From an uncultured Coriobacteriaceae bacterium (GTDB lineage Bacteria; Actinomycetota; Coriobacteriia; Coriobacteriales; Atopobiaceae): a stretch of 14,313 nucleotides of DNA. A model generated the notes under the pieces. It ran no database searches and was not told where the DNA came from. It saw nothing but the letters and a program-made list of their open reading frames with translations. Positions 7,103 to 13,193 of the stretch are shown here, piece after piece (the stretch's first letter is position 1; every line of letters begins with the position of its first letter). Location of the stretch: contig UQSV01000044.1 of NCBI GenBank assembly GCA_900543875.1, forward strand, positions 1 to 14,313, in the 5' to 3' direction. Made by a program: the position numbers and the translations under genes.

Positions 7103-7152
7103 AAACGTATGCCCCTAGCTTACGGTGCCGAGGCGCCTGGGGCGATACGTTT
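7103..7152 (-). promoter_or_regulatory. Structured 5' leader or operator before the PAP2 gene
   Basis: AAACGTAT (7103-7110) and ATACGTTT (7145-7152) form a perfect 8-bp inverted repeat. Inside it, CCCC (7112-7115) pairs with GGGG (7139-7142) across a small asymmetric bulge, and the apical part holds the palindrome AGGCGCCT and a short CGG/CCG pairing. On the minus strand the structure ends about ten bases before the Shine-Dalgarno sequence of the PAP2 gene. It could be a regulatory RNA leader or a protein-binding palindrome. No known riboswitch was recognised. Confidence 0.4.
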
Positions 7153-7161
7153 TAAGAAGCG

Positions 7162-7167
7162 TTTATA
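7162..7167 (-). promoter_or_regulatory. Candidate -10 element of the PAP2 gene
   Basis: Read on the minus strand this is TATAAA, five of six matches to TATAAT in an otherwise G/C-rich intergenic stretch. Transcription would begin near 7155, just ahead of the folded leader. No good -35 is seen. Confidence 0.35.
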
Positions 7168-7173
7168 CAAACT

Positions 7174-7202
7174 GCGGCCCCGCGCCAGAGGCGAGGGGTC
7201 GC
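7174..7202 (-). terminator. Hairpin downstream of the flavodoxin gene, possible terminator
   Basis: Bases 7174-7186 pair with 7190-7202 around an AGA loop. The stem is about 13 positions with one G·A mismatch and one G·T wobble. Reading leftward on the minus strand it is followed by AGTTTGTA, a modest T-rich tail. It lies about 95 bases past the flavodoxin stop and just before the PAP2 promoter candidate, a sensible place for a terminator. Confidence 0.45.
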
Positions 7203-7222
7203 AGGGGTGGGGCGATGCCTCA

Positions 7223-7239
7223 CGCCCGCTCGACGGGCG
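7223..7239 (-). terminator. Small perfect hairpin in the flavodoxin 3' region
   Basis: CGCCCG (7223-7228) and CGGGCG (7234-7239) form a perfect 6-bp stem with a five-base loop, about 60 bases past the flavodoxin stop. There is no T-run on either side, so it may be an RNA 3'-end stabiliser rather than a terminator. Confidence 0.3.
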
Positions 7240-7266
7240 GAGCACAAGCGAGCCGATGGGGATGGG

Positions 7267-7303
7267 GGCTAGAAGGCAGAGGCTAGAGGGCAGAGGCTAG
7301 AGG
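7267..7303. repeat. 14-bp tandem repeat over the flavodoxin stop codon
   Basis: GGCTAGAAGGCAGA (7267-7280) is followed directly by GGCTAGAGGGCAGA (7281-7294), differing at one base, and by a partial third copy GGCTAGAGG (7295-7303). The stop codon of the flavodoxin gene (7297-7299) lies in the partial copy. The unit length is not a multiple of three, so copy-number change would affect only the 3' end of the transcript, not the protein. Confidence 0.8.
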
Positions 7304-7761
7304 CTCGAGACCCACGAGGCGGCGTCGGCGGTGCCGCGGAGCACCCTGCCATCAACCCAGGTGGCCTCGGGCGCGAGCTTCTTAAGCTCGGCGGTGGTGC
7401 CGCCCATGACACTGCCGCCCGAGGTGGCCCAGGTCACGACTCTCTTGCCCGCAAGGTTCGCCGCCTCGACCCAGGTGTCGACGATGCGCGGGGCCACATA
7501 CCACCAGATGGGGAAGCCAAGGAGGATCGTGTCATAGCCAGAGAGGTCGCCGGGGGCACTCGCGAGCTCGGGACGCGCCGCGGGGTCCTTTCCCTCGAGC
7601 GTGGAGCGGCTCGAGCCGTCGTGCCAGTTGAGGTCGGCCGCGGTGTAGGGAGTGGCGGGGACGATCTCAACGAGGTCCGCTCCGGCGGCATCGGCAACAG
7701 CCCGGGCGACGCGCTTTGTGGTTCCGGTGGCGCTGAAGTAGGCAACGAGGGTCTTGGACAT
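7297..7761 (-). CDS. Flavodoxin-family protein (single-domain FMN protein)
   Basis: Small cytoplasmic FMN-binding electron carrier or quinone-reductase-like protein; 154 residues, the usual size for short-chain flavodoxins. The phosphate-binding loop is FSATGTTKRVA (residues 9-19), right after the first beta-strand KTLVAYFS. The isoalloxazine-contacting segments appear to be GFPIWWYVAP (about 82-91) and TWATSGGSVMGG. The fold resembles the Flavodoxin_4 group, common in anaerobes, more than classical IsiB/FldA proteins, so its electron partner cannot be named. The start ATG 7761 has an AAGGA ribosome binding site on the minus strand about six bases upstream. The gene diverges from the amino-acid-binding lipoprotein gene, and its promoter area contains a 22-bp palindrome, so it is probably regulated by a dimeric repressor or activator. 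Confidence 0.88.
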   Translation of the reverse strand: MSKTLVAYFSATGTTKRVARAVADAAGADLVEIVPATPYTAADLNWHDGSSRSTLEGKDPAARPELASAPGDLSGYDTILLGFPIWWYVAPRIVDTWVEAANLAGKRVVTWATSGGSVMGGTTAELKKLAPEATWVDGRVLRGTADAASWVSSL

Positions 7762-7793
7762 GGTCGTTCCTTTCAGTTGATGACGTTGCGTCG

Positions 7794-7799
7794 CTTATA
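7794..7799 (-). promoter_or_regulatory. Candidate -10 element of the flavodoxin gene
   Basis: The minus strand reads TATAAG in an A/T-rich patch 33 bases before the flavodoxin start. With a 17-base spacer the -35 would fall at 7817-7822, inside the palindrome at 7809-7830. The -35 sequence itself is poor, which would suit an activator-dependent promoter. Confidence 0.4.
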
Positions 7800-7808
7800 T
7801 TCAAGCAT

Positions 7809-7830
7809 CATTGGCATCCCCATACCAATG
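7809..7830. promoter_or_regulatory. 22-bp palindromic operator candidate in the flavodoxin promoter
   Basis: CATTGGCAT (7809-7817) and ATACCAATG (7822-7830) are inverted repeats matching at eight of nine positions around CCCC. A further half-site, CCAATG, follows at 7832-7837. The position overlaps where the flavodoxin -35 should lie. This is typical of a dimeric regulator's site; the regulator is not encoded in the window. Confidence 0.5.
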
Positions 7831-7972
7831 CCCAATGTCTCGGCGTTGCCATGCATGCAGCGAATGGCAGCGAGAGACCTTTCTCGTCAGGGTTGACGCT
7901 GGGTGGCGGCCACGATGCGAGACCTTCTACGCCAAGGGGATAAGCCTACTAAACGCCTAGGTGAATAGTGGT

Positions 7973-7983
7973 TTACACTGTAA
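7973..7983. promoter_or_regulatory. Perfect palindrome TTACA-C-TGTAA before the binding-protein gene
   Basis: TTACACTGTAA is an 11-bp perfect inverted repeat about 56 bases before the amino-acid-binding lipoprotein start, in the A/T-richer part of the divergent region. TTTACA (7972-7977) resembles a -35 and TACACT (7974-7979) a weak -10, so the palindrome overlaps any promoter there. It may be an operator. Confidence 0.35.
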
Positions 7984-8038
7984 CGACACGAGTTGCATCG
8001 GCGTCCCAGCGGCGCCGTGACACAAGGGAGAGATACGC

Positions 8039-8947
8039 ATGTCCAACCAGAACCGCCCCGCAAGCATCGACCGCCGCGGGTTCCTCAAGCTCATGGCCGC
8101 AGGAGCCGCCGCGACGCCGCTGGCGCTTGCCGGCTGCGGCTCCTCCCAGCAGGCGGCGGACGCCCCCGCGACCACCGAGGCCGCCACCGACGTCGCGGGC
8201 GCCAAGCTCACCTTTGTGGGCGACGACGCCTTTGCCCCCTACCGCTACCTTGAGGTTCAGGACGACGGCAGCCAGAAGGTCGTGGGCCTCGACATCGCCA
8301 TCGCCGACGAGATGGCAAGCCGCCTGGGCTTTACCTACGACTTCGAGCCGCAGGAGTTCGCCGCGACCCTCGCCTCGGTCCAGAGCTCCGACACCTCCTT
8401 CACGATGGCCATGTCGGCCAACGAGGAGCGCGAGCAGACCTATGACTTCACGCGTGGCTACTACCAGCCGCTCGTGGGCGTCCTCACGATGAGCGACGAG
8501 GTCAAGAAGGTCGAGGACCTCAAGGGCAAGTCCATCGCCTGCACCACGGGCACCGTCCAGAACAAGTTCATCGCCGCGGTCATGCCCGACGCCGACATCC
8601 ACACCTACGACGGCGGCGACCAGTGCCTGCAGGAGGTCCTCGCCGGCCGCGTCGACGCCTACCTGTGCGATGGCGCCGAGGGACAGTCGATGCGCGACGC
8701 CAACGAGGGCCTCGTCCTGGGCCTGCTCGACCGCTCCGAGACCAAGGACTACGTGGGCGTCTACCGCGTGATGGCCACCAAGGGCGCCTCGTTCGTGGGT
8801 GCCTTCGACGCCTGCATCGCCGAGATGCTCGAGGACGGCACCATCGACGGCTACATCAGCCAATACGTGGGCGAGGACTTTGCCTGGAACGGCGACACGA
8901 GCGCCTCGGGCCAGCCCACCACCGGCGTCGCGACCAGCGCCAAGTAG
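8039..8947 (+). CDS. Polar amino-acid ABC transporter substrate-binding lipoprotein
   Basis: Extracytoplasmic solute-binding protein of the SBP_bac_3 (family 3) type; 302 residues. The N-terminus shows a twin-arginine motif DRRGFLKL (11-18), a short Ala/Leu hydrophobic core and the lipobox LAGC with Cys33, so it is probably a Tat-exported lipoprotein. The mature region has typical family features: KLTFVGDDAFAPYRYLE, then VVGLDIAIADEMASRLG, VEDLKGKSIACTTGTVQNKFI, and a C-terminal MLEDGTIDGYISQY segment. Ligands of this family are polar amino acids and related compounds; the specific ligand is unknown. AAGGGAG (8024-8030) precedes ATG 8039. The permease follows after 33 bases, presumably in one operon. 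No matching ATPase gene is adjacent. Confidence 0.9.
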   Translation: MSNQNRPASIDRRGFLKLMAAGAAATPLALAGCGSSQQAADAPATTEAATDVAGAKLTFVGDDAFAPYRYLEVQDDGSQKVVGLDIAIADEMASRLGFTYDFEPQEFAATLASVQSSDTSFTMAMSANEEREQTYDFTRGYYQPLVGVLTMSDEVKKVEDLKGKSIACTTGTVQNKFIAAVMPDADIHTYDGGDQCLQEVLAGRVDAYLCDGAEGQSMRDANEGLVLGLLDRSETKDYVGVYRVMATKGASFVGAFDACIAEMLEDGTIDGYISQYVGEDFAWNGDTSASGQPTTGVATSAK

Positions 8948-8980
8948 CGCCCCGCACCGATTTGCCTGAGAGCGGCACGG

Positions 8981-9649
8981 ATGAACTTCTCGGTCATTGA
9001 GCCCTATGCGCCCATGTTCTGGGGCGGCCTGGCCGTCACCCTCGAGGTGACGGGGGCCGCCCTCGTGCTCGCGTTTGCCCTGGGCGCCGTCATCGCGGTG
9101 CTCAAGGTGCTCCCCTGCCGGCCGCTGCGCCTGCTGCTCGACTTCTACACGTCGCTGTTCCGCGGCATCCCGCTCATCGTCTTGCTGTTCATCGTCTACT
9201 TCGCGACGCCCCAGCTCACGGGCTACAAGATCACGATGTTCGCCGCAAGCGTGCTCACGCTGGGACTCAACGGCTCGGCCACGGTGTCAGAGACCCTGCG
9301 CGGCGGCATCGAGGGGGTCGACCGGGGCCAGTACGACGCAAGCCACGCGCTGGGCCTGCCCTACGTCACGATGATGACCGACGTCATCATTCCCCAGGCA
9401 CTGCGCTCGGTGGCGCCCGCGCTCGTCAACGAGGTCATCACGGTGCTCAAGAGCTCGTCGCTCGTTGCCACGATTGGCCTCATGGACATGATGCGCGCCG
9501 CCCAGAGCGTGCAGGCCCTCACCTACCGCGCGTTCGAGCCGTTCGTCGTCGTGGCCATCGTCTACTACGTCATCGTGATGCTGCTCACGCTCGTCGCCAA
9601 CCAGCTCGAGCGGCACCTGCGCGAGCCCCAGGGCCCCAGGAGGCGTTAG
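8981..9649 (+). CDS. Amino-acid ABC transporter permease (HisM/GlnP family)
   Basis: Membrane permease of 222 residues with about five transmembrane segments, the normal size for polar amino-acid permeases. The characteristic LFRGIPLIVLLFIVYF stretch is present, as is the EAA-type coupling loop (about residues 117-135: YDASHALGLPYVTMMTDVIIPQ), where the ATPase docks. The C-terminus is short and basic (RHLREPQGPRRR). ATG 8981 is the first sensible start; only a weak GAGAG-like sequence lies upstream, so translation may depend partly on the preceding gene 33 bases away. It pairs with the family 3 binding protein before it. The ATP-binding subunit normally found with these two genes is not next to it: a terminator and a helicase gene follow. 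Confidence 0.9.
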   Translation: MNFSVIEPYAPMFWGGLAVTLEVTGAALVLAFALGAVIAVLKVLPCRPLRLLLDFYTSLFRGIPLIVLLFIVYFATPQLTGYKITMFAASVLTLGLNGSATVSETLRGGIEGVDRGQYDASHALGLPYVTMMTDVIIPQALRSVAPALVNEVITVLKSSSLVATIGLMDMMRAAQSVQALTYRAFEPFVVVAIVYYVIVMLLTLVANQLERHLREPQGPRRR

Positions 9650-9690
9650 GGGGCGCGGCCGAGGCCGCCGCGCAACATCGGCAACGCCAG

Positions 9691-9723
9691 CTCGCCGGGA
9701 CGCATGCCCCGACGAGTTTTCTT
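9691..9723 (+). terminator. Rho-independent terminator after the amino-acid permease gene
   Basis: CTCG-C-CGGG (9691-9699) pairs with CCCG-A-CGAG (9708-9716) with one C/A mismatch around an eight-base loop, followed by TTTTCTT (9717-9723). A second G/C-rich hairpin without a T tail lies just upstream (9653-9673). Together they end the two-gene transport operon. Confidence 0.78.
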
Positions 9724-9732
9724 ATGGCTCAA

Positions 9733-9758
9733 TTGGTGTCTGCTTCCTCGGCTAAGAT
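9733..9758 (+). promoter_or_regulatory. Candidate promoter for the helicase-engB operon
   Basis: TTGGTG (9733-9738) and TAAGAT (9753-9758) resemble -35 and -10 hexamers, but the spacer is only 14 bases. The location, between the upstream terminator and the ribosome binding site at 9783-9788, is where a promoter is needed. Confidence 0.3.
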
Positions 9759-9795
9759 GGAGTGCGAGAAAAACCCGCAGCCAAGGAGCACGCCC

Positions 9796-12489
9796 GTGGC
9801 AACAGACACGCCAGAAAACAACACGCAGGACGCCCCCGAGCACGACCCGTTTGCGCCCGGGTCCTTGGGCGAGCTCGTCCCCGACCTATGGTTTGATCCC
9901 GAGCAGTGGCCGGACTACGAGCCGGAGGCCCCGCTCGACGCCGACGAGGCCCTCGAGCGCTACCTCGAATGGTGCGAGGGCCGCGGGCTCGAGCTGTGGG
10001 ACCACCAGCAGGAGGCCCTTCTCGACCTTGCCGCCGGCGACCACGTGGTGCTGGGCACCCCCACGGGCTCGGGCAAGTCGATGGTTGCGCTTGGCCTGTG
10101 CTACCTCGCCATCTGCCAGCACAAGCGGGCCTACTACACGGCACCCATCAAGGCGCTCGTCTCGGAGAAGTTCTTTGACCTGGTCGACGCTTTTGGCAAG
10201 GACAACGTGGGTATGATCACGGGCGACACCCAGATCAACACCGACGCGCCGGTCATCTGCTGCACCGAGGAGATTCTCGCCAACCAGGCCCTGCGCGAGG
10301 GCGCCGGCAGCGACGTAGCCGCCGTCGCCATGGACGAGTTCCACTTCTTTGGCGAGGCGGACCGCGGCTGGGCCTGGCAGGTGCCGCTGCTGACGCTCCC
10401 CAACGCGCAGTTCCTGCTCATGAGCGCCACGCTGGGAGACGTCACGGCCATCGCAGGCACGCTCGAGCGCCAGACTAGTCGCACCGTCGACCTCGTGACG
10501 GACGCCGAGCGCCCCGTGCCCCTCACGTACGAGTACGTCGACACGCCGCTCGAGGCCACCGTCGAGCTGGCGCTGCGCAATGGCGACGCACCCATCTACA
10601 TCGTCCACTTTGCCCAGGACGCCGCCCTCAACACCGCCCAGTCGCTCGCGAGCTTTGGCGTTGCCACCAAGGAGCAACGCGAGGCCATCAAGCAGGCCTG
10701 CAAGGGCACACGCTTCACCACGGCGTTTGGCAAGACGCTCCAACGCCTGCTGGGGTGCGGCGTGGGCGTGCACCACGCCGGCATGCTGCCGCGCTACCGC
10801 CTGCTCGTGGAGAAGCTCGCCCAGCAGGGCCTGCTGCCCGTCATCTGCGGCACCGACACGCTGGGCGTGGGCATCAACGTGCCCATCCACACCGTGCTGC
10901 TCACGGCCCTCACCAAGTTCGACGGCCACCGCATGCGCCGCCTGCGCGCCCGCGAGTTCCACCAGATTGCGGGGCGCGCTGGCCGCGCCGGCTTTGACAC
11001 CGAGGGGCGCGTCATCGCCGAAGCGCCCGAGCACGAGATCGAGAACGCGAAGCTCATGCTCAAGGCCGGCGGCGACCCCAAGAAGCAGCGCAAGATCAAG
11101 AAGAAGCGCGCACCCGAGGGCTTCGTCAACTGGAACCAGGACACCTTCGAGCATCTCTGCGCGGCCGAGCCCGAGACCCTCGTGGCGCGCCTGCGCGTGA
11201 CCCACTCTATGGTGCTCTCCGAGACCGAGCAGGGCGGCGACTCCCACGCGCGCATCATGCGCCTCATCGCTGACTCGCTGCAGACCCCGCTCGAGAAGGC
11301 TCAGCTCGTGGGCCGCGCCGACGAGATCTTTGCCACCCTCATCGATGCCGGCGTCATCACGCGCGAAGACGCCCCCGAGACCGACGAGGCGCGCGCCGCC
11401 GCGGAGGAGCTCGCCAAGCTGTTGCCCGCCGCTGCCGCGAGCCCGCTTGCCTCGCCCGCCAGCTACTCGCTGACGGTCGACCTGCCGGAGGACTTTGCCC
11501 TCGATCAGCCGCTCTCACCCTTCCTGCTCGCCGCCCTCGAGTTGCTCGACCCCGAGAGCGAAACGTACGACATGGAGCTCGTCTCGATGGTCGAGGCCAC
11601 GCTCGAGGACCCCTGGCAGGTGCTGCGTGCCCAGGAGCGCGAGGCGAAGGGCCGCGCCATCGCCGAGATGAAGATGCAGGGCATCGAGTACGACGAGCGC
11701 ATGGAGCGACTCGAGGAGATCACCTATCCCAAGCCGCTCGCGGACGAGCTCGAGGCTGCCTTCGCCACCTACTGCGAGAAGGTCCCCTGGGCGCGCGACT
11801 ACTGTCTGCGCCCCAAGTCCGTCCTGCGCGACATGCTCGAGTCGATGGCTGACTTCAAGAGCTACATCCAGCGCTACAAGCTCTCGAGGTCCGAGGGTAC
11901 GCTGCTGCGCTACCTCTCCGACGCCTGGCGCGTGCTCGACCGCACGGTGCCACTCGACAAGCGCTCCGAGCGCCTCGATGACATCGTGGCCTGGCTGGGC
12001 TTCGTCGTACGCACGACCGACTCCAGCCTGGTCGACGAGTGGGCCAACGCGGGCGAGGTCCCCGACGAGATGCCTCCAGGCTCCGACGAGGCCGTCGTGC
12101 ACGACCGCCACGGCCTCACCGTGCTCGTGCGCAACGCCCTATGGCGCCGCGTGCGCCTCTTTGCCGCCGAGGAGGTCCCCACCCTGGGCGAGCTCGACGG
12201 CGCGTTTGGCATGGGGGAGCGCCGCTGGCGCGACGTCCTCGACCGATTCCACGAGGAACACGAGGAGATTCTGCTCGACGGTGACGCGAGGTCGACCGCA
12301 TACTTTATCGTTGACGAGGCGAACGAGCTCACGGACCACACCTGGCACGTCACCCAGATCTTCCACGACGCGGACGGCGACAACGACTTTCGCATCGACG
12401 CCACGGTCGACCTGGACGCGACGCAGGACGCAGGCGAGGTGGTCTTCGCGAGCTACCAGGCCGGAACCCCCGAGGACCTCGAGGGCTAG
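9796..12489 (+). CDS. Ski2-like DEAD/DEAH-box helicase with DUF3516-type C-terminus
   Basis: Superfamily II ATP-dependent helicase, probably acting on RNA; 897 residues from the chosen start. Helicase motifs in order: Q-like WDHQQEALLDL (68-78), Walker A TPTGSGKS (88-95), Ia TAPIKALVSEKF (115-126), motif II DEFHFF (180-185), III LMSATLGD (208-215), GVGVHHAGMLPRYR (322-335), V GTDTLGVGINVP (352-363) and VI QIAGRAGR (390-397). The roughly 480 residues after the core match the actinobacterial DUF3516 architecture. Its closest well-studied relatives are Mtr4/Ski2-type RNA helicases, but its own cellular role is not established. GTG 9796 was chosen because AAGGAG (9783-9788) precedes it at seven bases. 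ATG 9724 is in frame, but it adjoins the upstream terminator and its first 24 residues look non-native. engB follows after 48 bases. Confidence 0.93.
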   Translation: MATDTPENNTQDAPEHDPFAPGSLGELVPDLWFDPEQWPDYEPEAPLDADEALERYLEWCEGRGLELWDHQQEALLDLAAGDHVVLGTPTGSGKSMVALGLCYLAICQHKRAYYTAPIKALVSEKFFDLVDAFGKDNVGMITGDTQINTDAPVICCTEEILANQALREGAGSDVAAVAMDEFHFFGEADRGWAWQVPLLTLPNAQFLLMSATLGDVTAIAGTLERQTSRTVDLVTDAERPVPLTYEYVDTPLEATVELALRNGDAPIYIVHFAQDAALNTAQSLASFGVATKEQREAIKQACKGTRFTTAFGKTLQRLLGCGVGVHHAGMLPRYRLLVEKLAQQGLLPVICGTDTLGVGINVPIHTVLLTALTKFDGHRMRRLRAREFHQIAGRAGRAGFDTEGRVIAEAPEHEIENAKLMLKAGGDPKKQRKIKKKRAPEGFVNWNQDTFEHLCAAEPETLVARLRVTHSMVLSETEQGGDSHARIMRLIADSLQTPLEKAQLVGRADEIFATLIDAGVITREDAPETDEARAAAEELAKLLPAAAASPLASPASYSLTVDLPEDFALDQPLSPFLLAALELLDPESETYDMELVSMVEATLEDPWQVLRAQEREAKGRAIAEMKMQGIEYDERMERLEEITYPKPLADELEAAFATYCEKVPWARDYCLRPKSVLRDMLESMADFKSYIQRYKLSRSEGTLLRYLSDAWRVLDRTVPLDKRSERLDDIVAWLGFVVRTTDSSLVDEWANAGEVPDEMPPGSDEAVVHDRHGLTVLVRNALWRRVRLFAAEEVPTLGELDGAFGMGERRWRDVLDRFHEEHEEILLDGDARSTAYFIVDEANELTDHTWHVTQIFHDADGDNDFRIDATVDLDATQDAGEVVFASYQAGTPEDLEG

Positions 12490-12537
12490 GCACGCACGAA
12501 ACCCCGCGGCACCGCCGCCGAGAAACGGAGCACCACC

Positions 12538-13125
12538 ATGGTCAACTACAACCACGCCAAGTTCACGATGAGCGCGGGCACGGCCGCCCAGCTGCCACAC
12601 GGCACTCGCCCCGAGATCGCCTTCGTGGGCCGCTCGAACGTGGGCAAGTCCTCGCTCATGAACAAGCTCTTCAACCGCAAGGGCCTCGTGAAGGTCTCGT
12701 CCAAGCCGGGCAAGACCACCACGATCAACTTCTTTGCCCTCGATGACGTCGACTTCGTTGACCTGCCGGGCTATGGCTACGCGCGCGTCAACGCCACCGA
12801 GAAGCAGCGCTGGGACAACCTCATGGACGGCTACTTCGAGGGCGAGCGCAACCTCAAGCTCGTCGTTGCCCTCGTCGACATCCGCCACGACGCAAGCCCG
12901 CTCGACGCCCAGATGATCGGCTACCTCGAGTCGCTGGGCCACCCCTACGCCATCGCCTTCACCAAGGCCGACAAGCTGAGCCGCTCCAAGGGCCTCGTCC
13001 AGGCCAAGAACCTTCGCGAGCAGCTCTGCGTCGACGAGAGCGTCAAAAGCGTGCTCGTCTCGTCCACCGCGGGAACCGGCATCGACGAGCTCAAGCAGGT
13101 CATCGAGGACCGTCTGAACTTCTAG
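12538..13125 (+). CDS. engB: Ribosome-biogenesis GTPase EngB/YsxC (YihA)
   Basis: Small TRAFAC-class GTPase needed for large ribosomal subunit assembly in bacteria where it has been studied; 195 residues, the family's usual length. GTP-binding motifs are complete: G1 GRSNVGKS (31-38), G2 within KPGKTTTIN (Thr60-Thr62), G3 DLPGYGYA (75-82) and G4 TKAD (142-145), with an SSTAG G5-like segment (175-179). The PGYGYARV stretch and the RWDNLMDGYF helix are typical of EngB rather than of Era or Der. ACGGAG (12525-12530) precedes ATG 12538. It follows the helicase gene by 48 bases with no terminator, so the two are probably cotranscribed, linking an RNA helicase with ribosome assembly. A strong hairpin follows the stop. 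Confidence 0.95.
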   Translation: MVNYNHAKFTMSAGTAAQLPHGTRPEIAFVGRSNVGKSSLMNKLFNRKGLVKVSSKPGKTTTINFFALDDVDFVDLPGYGYARVNATEKQRWDNLMDGYFEGERNLKLVVALVDIRHDASPLDAQMIGYLESLGHPYAIAFTKADKLSRSKGLVQAKNLREQLCVDESVKSVLVSSTAGTGIDELKQVIEDRLNF

Positions 13126-13149
13126 CTCAACGGCCCAATCCAACGCATG

Positions 13150-13192
13150 AGGCCCGCACCCTCGCCACCACGGCGCAGGTGCGGGCCTCTTC
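13150..13192. terminator. Bidirectional terminator between engB and the CDF gene
   Basis: AGGCCCGCACC (13150-13160) pairs perfectly with GGTGCGGGCCT (13178-13188), an 11-bp stem. Within the loop CGCC (13163-13166) can pair with GGCG (13172-13175). On the plus strand TCTTCTCT follows, a usable pyrimidine tail. It lies between two convergent stop codons, 24 bases after engB and 5 bases from the CDF stop. Confidence 0.85.
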
Positions 13193-13193
13193 T

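Noticed and set aside
9653..9673. G/C-rich hairpin just after the amino-acid permease as the main terminator
   Set aside because: It lacks a T-run and has a bulge; the hairpin at 9691-9716 followed by TTTTCTT is a better terminator.
9886..11247. Long minus-strand open frame opposite the helicase gene (453 codons), and similar ones opposite 2307-3014, 4404-5270, 7973-8863 and 12139-13599
   Set aside because: These are typical G/C-rich antisense shadows, Gly/Leu/Val/Arg/His-rich without domains, lying opposite genes with complete motif sets.
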